Assembly (NCBI GenBank): GCA_963682175.1
Contig: OY821791.1
Span: forward strand, 26,968,326-27,032,325
Direction: 5' to 3'
DNA from: Triglochin maritima
Lineage: Eukaryota > Streptophyta > Magnoliopsida > Alismatales > Juncaginaceae
Length of the DNA: 64,000 nucleotides
A program made the position numbers and the translations under genes. This document shows positions 23,240 through 34,530 of this stretch, piece after piece. Positions within the stretch are counted from its first letter, which is position 1. Each line of letters begins with the position of its first letter. The notes beneath the pieces were generated by a model. It was given only the letters and a program-made list of their open reading frames with translations, ran no database searches and was not told where the DNA came from.

Positions 23240-26200
23240 TCAAGGGACATCAAATGGGAACCCACCATCTCTCGAGCCAGAAATGCACATACATGAGCTC
23301 GCAACATACAAAACAGAATTGGTTGACCACCTGACACCCTTATATACATTGTCGTCGTTCGATGCCTCTTGAGAGTTAGCAAAAGAGGAGACATGAATGA
23401 GAGGTGAACCTCTATCAGGTTGAAGGGTATCAGGTGGTTGATTCTTAACCCACATGGGGTCCTCAGCAGATACAGAATGAAGAGCATATGGCCGAGAGGC
23501 CATAGAAATAGTATCTTGTGGCTCAAAAGCCACGTGATCAAAAGGATGTGGCTCAAGGGCAACAAGATCAGAAGAATGTGGCTCAAGGGCCACAAGATCA
23601 AAAGGAGGTGGCACTGAGGCCACGTGATCAGAACATAAGGCACCCTCTTGTGCCAGCCCAGGTGAAACATCTTCACCACCTTCAGGATTTCCATCGAACA
23701 ATTCTCCAAAGTACTTGAAGGTGCCCTCAACTTCAATTTCATCCAAACCCTGGGTAAGGTTGACCCCAACAGGGTCACTGAAGGCACCTGGCTTCTTGCC
23801 GATGGTGAAGATGTTGAAATCAGTGCATTGACTACCATAAGTCAAGCGCATCAGACCATTGCGACAATTGATCAATGCATTGGAAGTCGCAAGGAATGGT
23901 CGCCCCAGAATGATAGGAATTTGTCCAAGTGGGTTTGGCACAAGTTCAGTATCCAAGACAAAGAAGTCGACTGGATAAATGAACTCTCCCACTTTGATCA
24001 GCACATCTTCCGCCACACCCCTCGGTTTCTTCATAGACCTATCAGCCAATTGAAGAGTGGTCTTTGTTTGTGTGAGGTCTCCAAGATCGAGGTGGACGTA
24101 GACAGAATATGACAGAAGATTAACAGATGCACCAAGGTCCAATAAGGCTCGATGTATGGACACATCACCAATCATACAAGAGATAGTAGGACAGCCATAG
24201 TCCTTGTACTTGACTTGCATGTGTTGTGCCAACAAAGAACTCACGTTAGCCGCAAGAAACACTTTCTTTGGAACATGAGTTTTTTCTCTTTTTGGTGCAT
24301 AAGTCCTTGAGAACCTTGGCATAAGGTGGCATTTGCTGAATCACCTCCAACATAGGGATGTTCACCTTAACTTGCCTAAACATCTCAAGCATCTTGTCAT
24401 GCTGATCTGAGATTTTCTTTTTAAGGCGCTCAGGGAATGGCGCCTTCGGGGCATAAGGGTGCGAAGGAACCCCAGAATTCTGGTCCAAAGAAACATGAGT
24501 GGGGACCTCAGAATCTGATTCCTTCGACACAAGAGGAGACAAGGGGACCTCAGGGTTCGACCCCTTTGTCGAAGGAAATGTAGAAAGAACCTCAGGATCA
24601 GGCTCCTTCCTAGAAGTATTTGTGGAGAGAGCCTCAGGATCCGGTCCCTCAAAGATGGTGATGACAAAGAAGGCACCCCAATGTGGTTGTCCACCTCCTT
24701 ACCAGACCTCAAAGTATGAATCACATTAATATGATGGGTCGGTTCAGAGGTAGCATGAGGTAAAGGTGTCCTTCCTTAAGAATGAGTACCCCGAGGATTC
24801 ACCTCGGGTTGACTCGGTAATTGGCCCTTCTCGAGTTCATGTAGCTGATTAGCCAACTGGCTAACTTGCATTTCCAATGCTTCGACCGAATTGTTGCTGG
24901 CCGCAAACAAGGATTGTGTGCTCTGAATGAACGCATGAAGGGTTTGTTCAAGAGTGGGGTCCTTTGAGTCAACCCGTTGGGGTAGTGGAGTGTGGTTAGA
25001 ATAACCCGACGATGAGGTATGAGGAGGTTGGTAATTATGGTTCTGAGACCTTTGATGTCGAGGATGGTAGGTCGCCGATGGGCGCGGAGGTTGATAAGGT
25101 GGAGGTTGAGGTTGAGCGTGCGAGCTCTGACCGTTACCCCCACTAGGCCCCCAAGAGAAGTTAGGATGGTTACGCCATCCCGGATTGTAGGAGTGACTGT
25201 GTGGGTCGTTACGGGGCCTCTGTTGATACATCGCATTTGCATGCTAAGTATCCCTTGGAGCGTAAGCGCATTCCAAGTCATCATGACCCGTAAGTCCACA
25301 CCTACCACACCCGGGAGTAGCGACCTGAGCTACAGGAGCTCGGTCCAACTCTAAACTCTCAATCCTACGCATGAGAGCAGCCATTTTCGCCTCAGACGCG
25401 ATCGATGACTCAACTTGATATGATCCAGCTCGACCAGAAGACCTGGCGGCTGGTGGCTCTCTCATGGTGTCCCACTCAAAGGTGCGTTCAGCCATTAACT
25501 CAAAAGTATCCCATGCCTCATCGATGGGTTTCATTTGGATGTCACCCCGACACATCGACTCCAATAATGTGTGGGTGTTGTAGTTGAGGCCCTCATAAAT
25601 AATTTGGCACAGCTGCCATAGCTCAAATCCATGATGAGGGCACTGCTGGAGAAGGTCCTTGAACCTCTCAAAGAAACCATGAAAAGATTCGGTCTCAGTC
25701 TGATACATTTGATGTATCTGGTGCCGTATAGGTTGAGTTTTCCTTTGAGGGAAAAATCTCTTCAGAAATACGGTCACGAAGTCATCCCAAGACCGAATAG
25801 AGCTCGCTGGGAGGCTGTACATCTATTTCTTTGCGTTATCCTTCAACGCGAAAGAAATCATCCTCAACCGGACTGAATCCTCGTCAAGTTGTTGAAGCTT
25901 GAACATGGAGCATACTTCCTTGAATTCGCGTATAAAAATATACGGATCCTCCTTATTGGCAGTAAAGGTTGGAAGCATGCTCACATATGGAGGTTTCAGC
26001 TCATAGTTGTTCCCACGAGCAGGGGGAAGAACTATGCAAGAAGGCTACGCGGCCCGAACAGGATGGGTCTGCTCCCACAAAGTCATCGGTCTATCCTGTC
26101 GAGCTAACGGTGGTGGTGCACCAAGAACTCGATCCTGACCGAATCTCCCTTCCTCTCAAGTCGGAGGAGGAGGAGAAGGAGGTCTACGTGGTGGTGGGAG

Positions 26201-26467
26201 CGGACCGAGGTAATCCATGAATGGACCCCGGTCTCCCCCGTCACCACGAGACGACTCGGCCTCCTGCTCCAAAGGAGCACGAGGCGGAGATGGCCGATCA
26301 CCAAGACCGCCCATCTCAGAAAAATGCACTCTCTCAAGTCGAGCGATCTCACCAGAACGAGCCCAACCTCGCATAAAAATGCTCGACTCGACTCTAAAAT
26401 AACACACAACAGAAGGTGTACTAGAGGAGGAGACTACGCGTAGAAAATAGATGAGGAGAGGACTCAA
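23240..26467 (-). pseudogene. A3 Gag-protease, degenerate
   Basis: Reading down from about 26400: the Gag N-terminus (VHFSEMGGLGDRPSPP), capsid core (LKPPYVSMLPTFTANKEDPY, then SIRSWDDFVTVFLKRFFPQR and FKDLLQQCPHHGF), zinc knuckle CGRCGLTGHDDLEC, the NPGWRNHPNFSWGPSGGNGQ linker, FPERLKKK, and the protease ALLDLGASVNLLSYSVYV with IPIILGRPFLATSNALINC. The tail carries a short tandem peptide repeat of the form FDxVAxEPH and ends GGFPFDVP at 23240. Stops and frameshifts (for example near 25826, 25246 and 24778) break it. The protease-tail segment, about 24322-23240, is still one open frame of 360 codons. No polymerase is present. Confidence 0.8.
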
Positions 26468-26700
26468 ATGAGGAGGGAAGAATCCCTAGAGCTAACGTGG
26501 GTAGTGGGATAAGGTAGAAGCCTAACTAGCAAGCACAGCTCAAACAACTTAAGGCTAAGGGTCCTTAGGCTAGACGACGCCTAACTTCGAGGTCACTAGA
26601 CTCGACACGCCTCACCTCCCTACAATGAGGACCACAATGCCCAGCAAGTGATACCAGATCCGGAGATCAAATACCTCCTACTATCGACAAGGTAGGCAAC

Positions 26701-28743
26701 TATAATTTTACATATATATTTCTAGTTTAGTTGTAGGATTTCTAGTTTAATTGTACATATATATTTTCGAAATTTGTATGCACAATAAGGATCAATTATA
26801 ATTTTCTATGATTTGTTTCATGCATGCATCGGTTTGTTTCAATAACTAGTTTTAAAACTTTATTAAAACAAACAAGGGCTCCGAAATTCATACCTAGAAG
26901 TTCTCTAAAACTTCTTGAAGATCCGGAGACGTTGAGGATGCTTGTCGCTGCGCCGGATGCCTCCGAGAATTCACCAAACTCTAAACAAGATTGGAAAGAG
27001 AAAAGCTAGCCTCTCAATCTCCAATATGCTTTAGAATCTAATTACTAACCCCTCTTTAGTTCCCTTGAGAAGAAGATCTCTGAAAAACTAAAACTAAACT
27101 CAAGAATTAATGGAAATTCGTGGAGTATTATGGAGAGAGATTTTTGCATGAGAAGATAATGAATTAATTAATGAGGTAATGAGATAAACTTGTATTTATA
27201 AGTTCTCTCCAAATTACCTATTCATGTGCAACCTCTTGCCCATGATTTTATGCAAACTTCCATCTAACCATCCATTATTTGCTAACAAATAATCTTGGCC
27301 ACGAATTAAATCAATTATGGACCAATTCCATGCATGATCTAATTAATTCTGCAGATAACCGTCTGGACCGGTCGATCGTTTGGAGGTTCGGTCGACCGTT
27401 CGCAACTCGGTCGACCGTTCTCAACAATAAAATATTTCATCGCAATGTTCGGTCGACCGACCGATAGATTCGGTCGACCGTTCCGAACAGATGAAAATTC
27501 CCTGTTATCGGTCGAGACGTGTCCGGTCGACCGTGCACCGATCGGTCGACCGTTTACCGTTAACCGGTCGACCGTTGTGCACAGTACTGCAGACTTGTCA
27601 AATTTCGGTTTAACCCCTACAAAATTTGACATTTCGGGACTAGTAGTAAATTCACAACTTATGTAACATATTATCCTATGTAATGATAAATCATTACACC
27701 CCATAATATTTACATCACATATGAATTTAATTTAGATTCTAATTATGTTATTATTCACAACATAATTTGATTTTGCTTGTTCACCCCATGTGTCATATTT
27801 TCTATATGAAACCCGACACATCTTATGAACTCAAAATCCCCATTTCTTGTTTCCCAGTTTTGTGGTGTGACCTATGGGAGGATCTAAACTAAGTTGACAG
27901 TGATATTAAGAGCTTAATACCACAAGCTATAAGCGGTATATAGCTACACATTATAGCTCCCAATTAGTTAGATGTCTTAATTCCACTCGAACCAAAACCC
28001 GATCCATTTAGTGATGGAGTGCATCACCTGTGACTGTCCCTTGCCTCATGATATTAAGAATACACACAAAGTAGTATTGTGTCGTCTTTGTATTAGTATT
28101 CATTTCTTGATCTCTTTAAGCTAGTTACAAATATGTGACTTAACTCAAATCACATTGTGCACATTATAACTTTGCTTTATCAAGGGGCCCACAAATATCA
28201 TTACTCAATTAAGAGGGGCAATGATAATCTTTTGACTAACTATCTTCTCCAACAAAAGTCATACTTAACCAACTAACGCCTTTACACTACACTTATCGAT
28301 AGCTTAAGACACTAGTCTAATTAAGCATTCCTTAAGCGATCGGATATAAGTCTCATATCAAAGGACCAAGGACACAGTAAAATATTAATGACACAGAAAC
28401 ATATTTCTATAATATTTTACTTGTTAGGTCAATTCGGTATACAAAAGTAATATCTTCCTCTTTTGCGTACCCGTGTTGTCACTCACTTGTAGAGCTACAA
28501 TGATCTATGACCAACACGACAATCTTAACTCGGTAATTAATGTCCCATGTTAATTACCATGATTGCGAATATCTTTTGTTTTATGTAAACCAATATCTTT
28601 TAGAGCTCTACGGTTAAGGACCAAGAGCCTCTTCCTTAACATTTCTAAAAGACGAATAACATAAACAAGGAACAAAATGATTTCTCATTCAATTCATAAT
28701 AATTGACATTTAAAAGTAAAACTTTTAGAACACATTCCCTTCA
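26701..28743 (-). repeat. Copia LTR (left boundary uncertain)
   Basis: The start at 28743 (TGAAGGGAATG on the minus strand) follows the polypurine tract. A minus-strand TATAAATA lies near 27190-27197. Upstream of that in transcription, 27360-27580 holds seven exact GGTCGACC motifs. The 26701 end lacks the expected CA, so the LTR may be truncated there. Confidence 0.6.
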
Positions 28744-28879
28744 ATCTCCCACTTGTTATCAAAGTTTTCTTTCACATACATTCTCAATGTATAAAACATT
28801 AATAACTAGGGTAACCTTCTCAAATCACCTATCAAGCCAATCCACATGGGTCCTCAGATCCATGGACTCGAAATACACT

Positions 28880-29560
28880 TCGTCTCTTAGCTTGGTATGA
28901 AGGTTTGTTGAATGGATCAGTTGTGTCACTGTTGTGTCCACCCATTTATTTATTTTGTCTTTCGTTGGTGGTTGAGTTAGATGTAGTGATATTACTCCTA
29001 ACTACACTAGCTCATACCTCCACCTCAGATAATGATGGCGCATCATCATTCCAACCTCTTATTGTCAACAATTCCTATGAGAATTGCATCAAAATAGCCC
29101 TCGGCTATTTTCTCATTTGTCTTCCATAAACAAGAACCTTATCTTTAGTCTGGTTAAGGTACTTCAGAATATTCTTGACCGCAATCCTATGCTTAGGACT
29201 TGCGTCGGATTGGTGACTACCTGTCACACTTAGAGCATACGAGATATCGAGTCTTGTGCAAGTCATTGTGTACATGGTCCTTCCTTTTGCCGAAGCATAA
29301 GGGATACCTTCATGTACTCCAAGTCTTTGCGTGATTGAGCACGTTGAGACTTCTTGAGTTGCACACCTATACTCATACTTATTGGCACATTGTCCATATC
29401 AGAATTGTTCACCCTGAACTTTTCCAAGACCTTGTCAATGTATGCACATTAACTAGGGCCAATGAGTCTACGAGATGTATCTCAATGTGTCTTGATTCTC
29501 AAGATGTGTTGAGCCTCATCCATTTCTTTTCATTGAAAATCAAGAACGAAAATCAAGAAC
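28880..29560 (-). pseudogene. Copia polymerase fragment (RT end to RNase H)
   Basis: Minus-strand translation gives IPYASAKGRTMYTMTCTR, then DISYALSVTGSHQSD, AVKNILKYLNQTKDKVLVYG. This is the conserved segment joining reverse transcriptase to RNase H in Copia elements. A decayed RNase H region follows, down to about 28880. Everything upstream (Gag, protease, integrase and most of reverse transcriptase) is missing. Frameshifts and stops are frequent. Apart from the LINE, this is the only polymerase sequence in the window. Confidence 0.7.
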
Positions 29561-29574
29561 ACAACTACCAAAAG

Positions 29575-30937
29575 AAATATGGAAGCAAGAAGAAATAATG
29601 TGAACATAAAGAAGTGTGTGTGTTCATTAAGCTCCTCACAACATGTAGTGCATGAAATCATAAAACTAAATCCAACTTTGCCTCCACATGAATTAAGATT
29701 AGATCACATCATTAAAACATACAAGACAAAATTGGAATGAAGCCAAATGAACTCAAGTAGAAAGACTAGACCCTACTATGCCTCCACATGAATTAAGATA
29801 ACACATTATCATTAAAACATACAAGACATTAACCAAGGTAAAGGCAACAAGAGTACATACACTACAACTTGTGTTTCCAATATTAATTCCATCCATATCC
29901 TAACCTTATCATTCCCCATAAAATCGGTTCACTAATCAAAGCATAGGATAAGCTTCATTCAAGAGCATTAGCATATCAAAGATAAGAGTGGAAACCCATT
30001 AGATGGTTATGGAAATCATATAAAGCTCAAGGGATTAAGATAACACACACTTAATATACTATATGATTATATCACATATTTCTCCACCCCCCCAAATGGG
30101 GATGGATCTACTCACTACTCATTACACTAACTAAATTAACAAAATGAAACGTAATACTGAAATGAAATTAATCTAAGCAAGCAAGAAATATTAAAGAAAC
30201 TAAAAGAACATGAGACAAAAGAAACATGCAAGACATGTAAATTGAAATTAACTAAGCAATGTAAAAACTAAAGCAAACAACAATTAACTACAAAACTTCT
30301 ATTATTACTCACTCCAAATTACAAGCAGCTCTTCCTCCACCAGAGTTTTGCTTCAAGGCTTCACTCTTAGTAGGGAAGAAGGCCACCAAGAGAGAGATGG
30401 ATACAATGGAAGGAGAAGAGTTCTATTTATAAGCATGGAAAAAGCTAATCCGGGACAATCCCCCGATGTGGGACTAAACAAATACCAAAAATAGACTAAG
30501 AATACACTAATACACGTGCTCCCGAAAGCTAAGCGGATCCAGAGCTATCTGGACCGCCAATTAGCGGTCTATAAGTTCCAGATCCGTTTGGTTTTCATGC
30601 TGGGTTTTGCTTGATGTATTTGTTGGTCTTGGATGCATCTACTTCACTTGTTGGAGCTCCGACCCGAATCGAATTGCCAAAATACTCCGCATGATGGTGT
30701 GGAGTTTTCTGTTTTGCTCTTAGGTCCTTCGGTCTTACGTTCAGGTCCTTCTCCCTTGCATCTTAGTCCTCAGGTCTCACAATTAAGTCATTTTTCCTGC
30801 TTTTGGGTCCTTTCATGGCTCTTATCTTCAAACCTCTTTATTTCTGAAATTCAAACATAAAACTCGTCACGTAGCATTGCTTAGGTGTGAGATAATGGAT
30901 ATAAGATACAAATATAAGCATGAAATGATGTCAATCA
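29575..30937 (-). repeat. A3 second LTR, truncated
   Basis: It matches 20355-21717, lacking roughly the last 200 bp of the LTR. Its U3 palindrome, GGACCGCCAATTAGCGGTC, is at about 30551-30569, better preserved than in the first A3 LTR. The end CAATCA at 30937 abuts A2 gag. Confidence 0.8.
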
Positions 30938-30943
30938 TATACT

Positions 30944-32962
30944 GAGCATGCAAATGCGATGTATCAACAGAGGCCCCGTAACGACCCGTACAGTCACTCC
31001 TATAACCCGGGATGGCGTAACCATCCTAACTTCTCTTGGGGGCCTAGTGGGGGTAACGGTCAGAGCTCGCACGCTCAACCCCAACCTCCGCCTTATCAAC
31101 CTTCACTCCCATCGGCGACCTACCAACCTCCACATCAAAGGTCGCAGTGCCATAATTACCAACCTGCTCAGGCCTCTTCGTCGGGTTATTCTAACCAAAC
31201 TCCACTACCCCAATGGGTTGACTCGAAGTACCTCACCCTTGAACAAACCCTTCAAGCGTTCATACAGAGCACGCAATCTATGTTTGCGGCCAGCAACAAT
31301 TCCGTCAAAGCATTGGAAATGCAAGTTAGCCAGTTGGCTCATCAGCTCCATAAACGTGAGAAGGGCCAGTTACCGAGTCAACCCGAGGTGAATCCTCGGG
31401 GTACCCATTCTCAAGGAAGGCCACCAATGCCTCATGCTACCTCTGAATCGACCCATAATATTAATGTGATTCATACTTTGAGGTCTGGTAAGGAGGTGGA
31501 CAACCACATGCCATCCTTGCAAGCACCAGCTTCGGGTGTCACCAGACCTGCGGTGATACCTGCATCTCTGAGGGAGCCGGATCCTGAGGTTCCCTCCACA
31601 AATACTTCGAGGAAGGAGCCTGATCCTGAGGTTCCTTCTACATTTCCTTCGACAATGAGGCCAAACCCTGAGGTCCCAATGTCTCCTCCTGTGTCGAAGG
31701 AATCAGATTCTGAGGTCCTCACTCATGCTTCTTTGGACCAGAATTCTGAGGTTCCTTCGAAAAACCCTTATGCCCCGAAGGTGCCATTCCCTGAGCACCT
31801 TAAAAAGAAAACTTCGGATCAAGTTGACAAGATGCTTGAGTTATTTTGGCAAGTTAAGGTGAACATCCCTCTGTTGGAGGTGATTCAGCAAATGCCACCT
31901 TATGCCAAGGTTCTCAAGGAGTTATGCACCAAGAAGAGAAAAACTCACGTTCCAAAGAAAGCTTTTCTTGCGGCTAACGTAAGTTCTTTGTTGGCACAAC
32001 CCACGCAAGACAAATACAAGGACCCTAGTTGTCCTACTATCTCTTGTGTGATTGGTGATGTGTCCATACATCGAGCTTTATTGGACCTTGGTGCATCAGT
32101 TAATTTTCTGTCATATTCTGTCTACATCCACCTCGGTCTTGGAGACCTCAAACAAACAAAAACCACTCTTCAATTGGCTGATAGGTCTATGAAGAAACTG
32201 AGGGGCGTGGTGGAAGATGTGCTGATCAAAGTGGGAGAGTTCATTAATCCAGTCGACTTCTTTGCTTTCGATACTGAACCTGTGTCAAACCCACTTGGAC
32301 AAATTCATGTTATTCTGGGGTGACCATTTATAGCGACTTCCAATGCCTTGATGAATTGTCGCAATGGTCTGATGCGCTTGACTTATGGTAGTCAATGCGC
32401 TGATTTCAACATCTTCACCATCGGCAAGAAGTCAGGTGCCTTCAATGACCCTGTTGGGGTCAACCTTATCCAGGGCATGGATGAGATTGAAGTTGAGGGC
32501 ACCTTCAAGTAGTTCAGAGAATTGTTCGATGGAGACCCTGAAGGTGGTGAAGATGTTTCACCTGGGCTGGCCCAAGAAGGTGTCTTATCTTGTGATCACG
32601 TGACCTTTGAGCCACATCCTTTTGATCCTGTGGCCTTTGAGCCACATCCTTTCGATCATGTGGCTCTTGAGCCACAAGATACCATTTTTATGGCCTCTGG
32701 GCCACATACTCTTCATTCTGTATCTGCTGAGGACCCCATGTGGGTTAAAAATCAATCAGTTGATACCCTACATTTCAAACAACCAGACAGAGGTTCACCT
32801 CTCATTCATGCCTCCTGTCTTGCTCACTCTCAAGAGGCATCAAACGACCACATTGTTTATAAGGGTGCCGGGTGGTCAAGCAATTCTATTTTGTATGTTG
32901 CGAGCCCATGCATGTGCATTTCTGGCTCCAGAGATGGCGGGTTCCGATTTGACGTTCCTTGA
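30944..32962 (+). pseudogene. A2 Gag C-terminus, protease and tail
   Basis: After A3, the frame continues with NAMYQQRPRNDP, the WRNHPNFSWGPSGGNGQ linker, a Pro/Ser region with repeated DPEVPS motifs, FPEHLKKK, and the protease ALLDLGASVNFLSYSVYI. It runs open from 30959 to a TGA at 32321-32323, exactly where relatives have the R of ILGRPF (CGA to TGA). The same frame continues as PFIATSNALMNCRNGLM and then meets a TAG near 32511. The tail to 32962 has the FDxVAxEPH repeats and ends GGFRFDVP. There is no polymerase downstream. Confidence 0.8.
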
Positions 32963-34530
32963 CATATGAAGATGGGAACCCATTGTGCACATAGATTATA
33001 AAAAAAAATGAGAGGAAAAAAAAGAAAAGAAAGAGAAGACTCCTTCAGTGAGCATCGATTGTTGTGGGCTCCAACCCTTGCGTATTTGGGGCCCATTTCT
33101 TTCACGTATTTGTATCCCTTCTTTAGCATCTCACAGGTTTTGTGGCAATTTGGGTTTTTGTCCATCACTATAACCATGATCTTCCTGTTGCGTTTCATCT
33201 TGGTGATATCTTCCCTCTTTCATGCATAAATCCATGTAGTATCTTGCTCACATTCATTGAGGACAATGCATGAAGTAGGTGTGGGGGGTGTTTTACGTGT
33301 GTACATAGTCGAGTCTTTTTCCTTTGATTTTATTTTCTTTTGTGTGCATTGTTAGGGTCATGTTAGTGTACTGCATTTAATATCGATATATCTGCTTGCC
33401 ATGATCCTTGGGTGATTTATCTTCTTTTGCTTGCCTAGTGCTTTAAAAATTTCACATTTCTTTCAAAATCTTCATGTGTTGCGAAAGAAAATATTTTGTA
33501 GTTTTTGCGTGTGTTTAGCATGTGGAAAACAGTTGTGAGGCAAAGTAAAAAGAAAGGTCCCAAAATTGTCTTGAACTTGATGCATTAGGATATCTAGTAC
33601 AATGGCTTTAAGACTTATCTAGTCGTTAGGATGCACGGTTTTCCCTGGGGGGGGCGAGTAATCATAGGGTTTCAGTACTCAAACAATTAAAGAAGTCCAC
33701 CCTGAACCTAGTGAGTCAATAATTCGTGTCTGTTAATTTAAGGAAGTTTGTTGTAGTCAAGGACCCTTTAAATCTTGTTGTGAGACATTAAGTGTAAGGG
33801 TTTTGGTTCATGTGTAGATAAGAAATAAGTGAGTAGGTGTTCTCTCTTCTCGCACGGCTCCTATCACTCGGGAAAGTAGGTCTGAGGGGACTTTGTGCCT
33901 GGTGCTTTCGAGTCATCTGACTTGGGATGCGCCGACCGAACTCTCATTACACGGGTGGTAGGGATTGCACTATGTGGATAGTTTGGGAAAGGTGTACGTG
34001 ATAGTGTAAGTCCTCATAGGTAATGATGCACGAAACCTGACCCTGGGAGAATGAAACTCCAACTAATAAAAAGAAAAGAAGAAAACAAACAAAAAAATGG
34101 TAATGCAAATAAGAACCGTAATGGACTTTGCACTTTGTATCACTTGAGGATGTTGAGGTTGTCCATGTCTTTCACTTAAGTCCCTATTTAACTTGCACGA
34201 ATGGTTCATTAGGCTAGGTGTGTGGACTGAATTTCTATGTAGAGTCGTCCCGTAGGATTACCGCGTCCAATGATCGATAAAAATGAGTCCATCGAGTCGA
34301 GTGTCTAGATTGAATAATGCATCTATGTTCGGATTTTGTGGGTATATCCACTGAAAACCCTCAGGAGACAACACTCCTCCTCCTTGGTGACAAGGCGGTT
34401 TAACGGCTTGTTGCACGTGCTAAGTGCAACCGTGATTCCTACGAAAGTGAGTTAGGATTTCTTGTTTTTCGTATGCTTTTCTCTTTCTTTGTTTTGCTCG
34501 GGACTAGCAAAAGTTAGGTGTGGGGGTATT
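32963..34530 (+). other. A2 3' non-coding arm
   Basis: Equivalent to the A1 and A3 3' arms, with A-rich runs, the shared segment near 33890-33960, the conserved block at 34331-34460 and the polypurine tract GTTAGGTGTGGGGGTATT just before the LTR. Confidence 0.6.
34331..34460 (+). other. Conserved 130-nt structured block, copy 4 (A2)
   Basis: The hairpin reads CCTCCTTG-GTGA-CAAGGCGG: the loop changed from GCAA to GTGA and so still fits GNRA, and the stem has one mismatch. The rest matches the other copies almost exactly, even though A2 is the most diverged element. Confidence 0.7.

Larger units (their letters stand above)
26701..29574 (-). mobile_element. Copia remnant (LTR plus end of pol) inside A3 leader
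   Basis: Read on the minus strand: the C-terminal part of a Copia polymerase (29560-28880), a polypurine tract AAGTGGGAGAT (28744-28756 region), then an LTR (28743 down to 26701). The left edge joins A3 leader after GGTAGGCAAC. The right edge runs into a truncated A3 LTR at about 29575. So one deletion removed the front of the Copia element together with A3 leader, primer site and LTR start. No target duplication survives. Confidence 0.7.
20126..30937 (-). mobile_element. Element A3: minus-strand A-family retrotransposon, rearranged
   Basis: It lies within A2's gag. From left to right it has a primer site (20126-20143), a complete LTR (20150-21717), a polypurine tract, the 3' non-coding arm, Gag-protease (23240-26467), part of the leader (to 26700), a Copia remnant, and a truncated second LTR (about 29575-30937). 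The first LTR has primer-site sequence on one side and polypurine-tract sequence on the other, which a simple insertion cannot give. The right outer flank (TATAC, then A2 gag) looks authentic; the left is a rearranged junction. Confidence 0.75.

Noticed and set aside
27360..27580. GGTCGACC array as a CRISPR-like repeat
   Set aside because: Spacing is irregular, the motif is only 8-10 bp, there are no cas genes, and the setting is a plant LTR.
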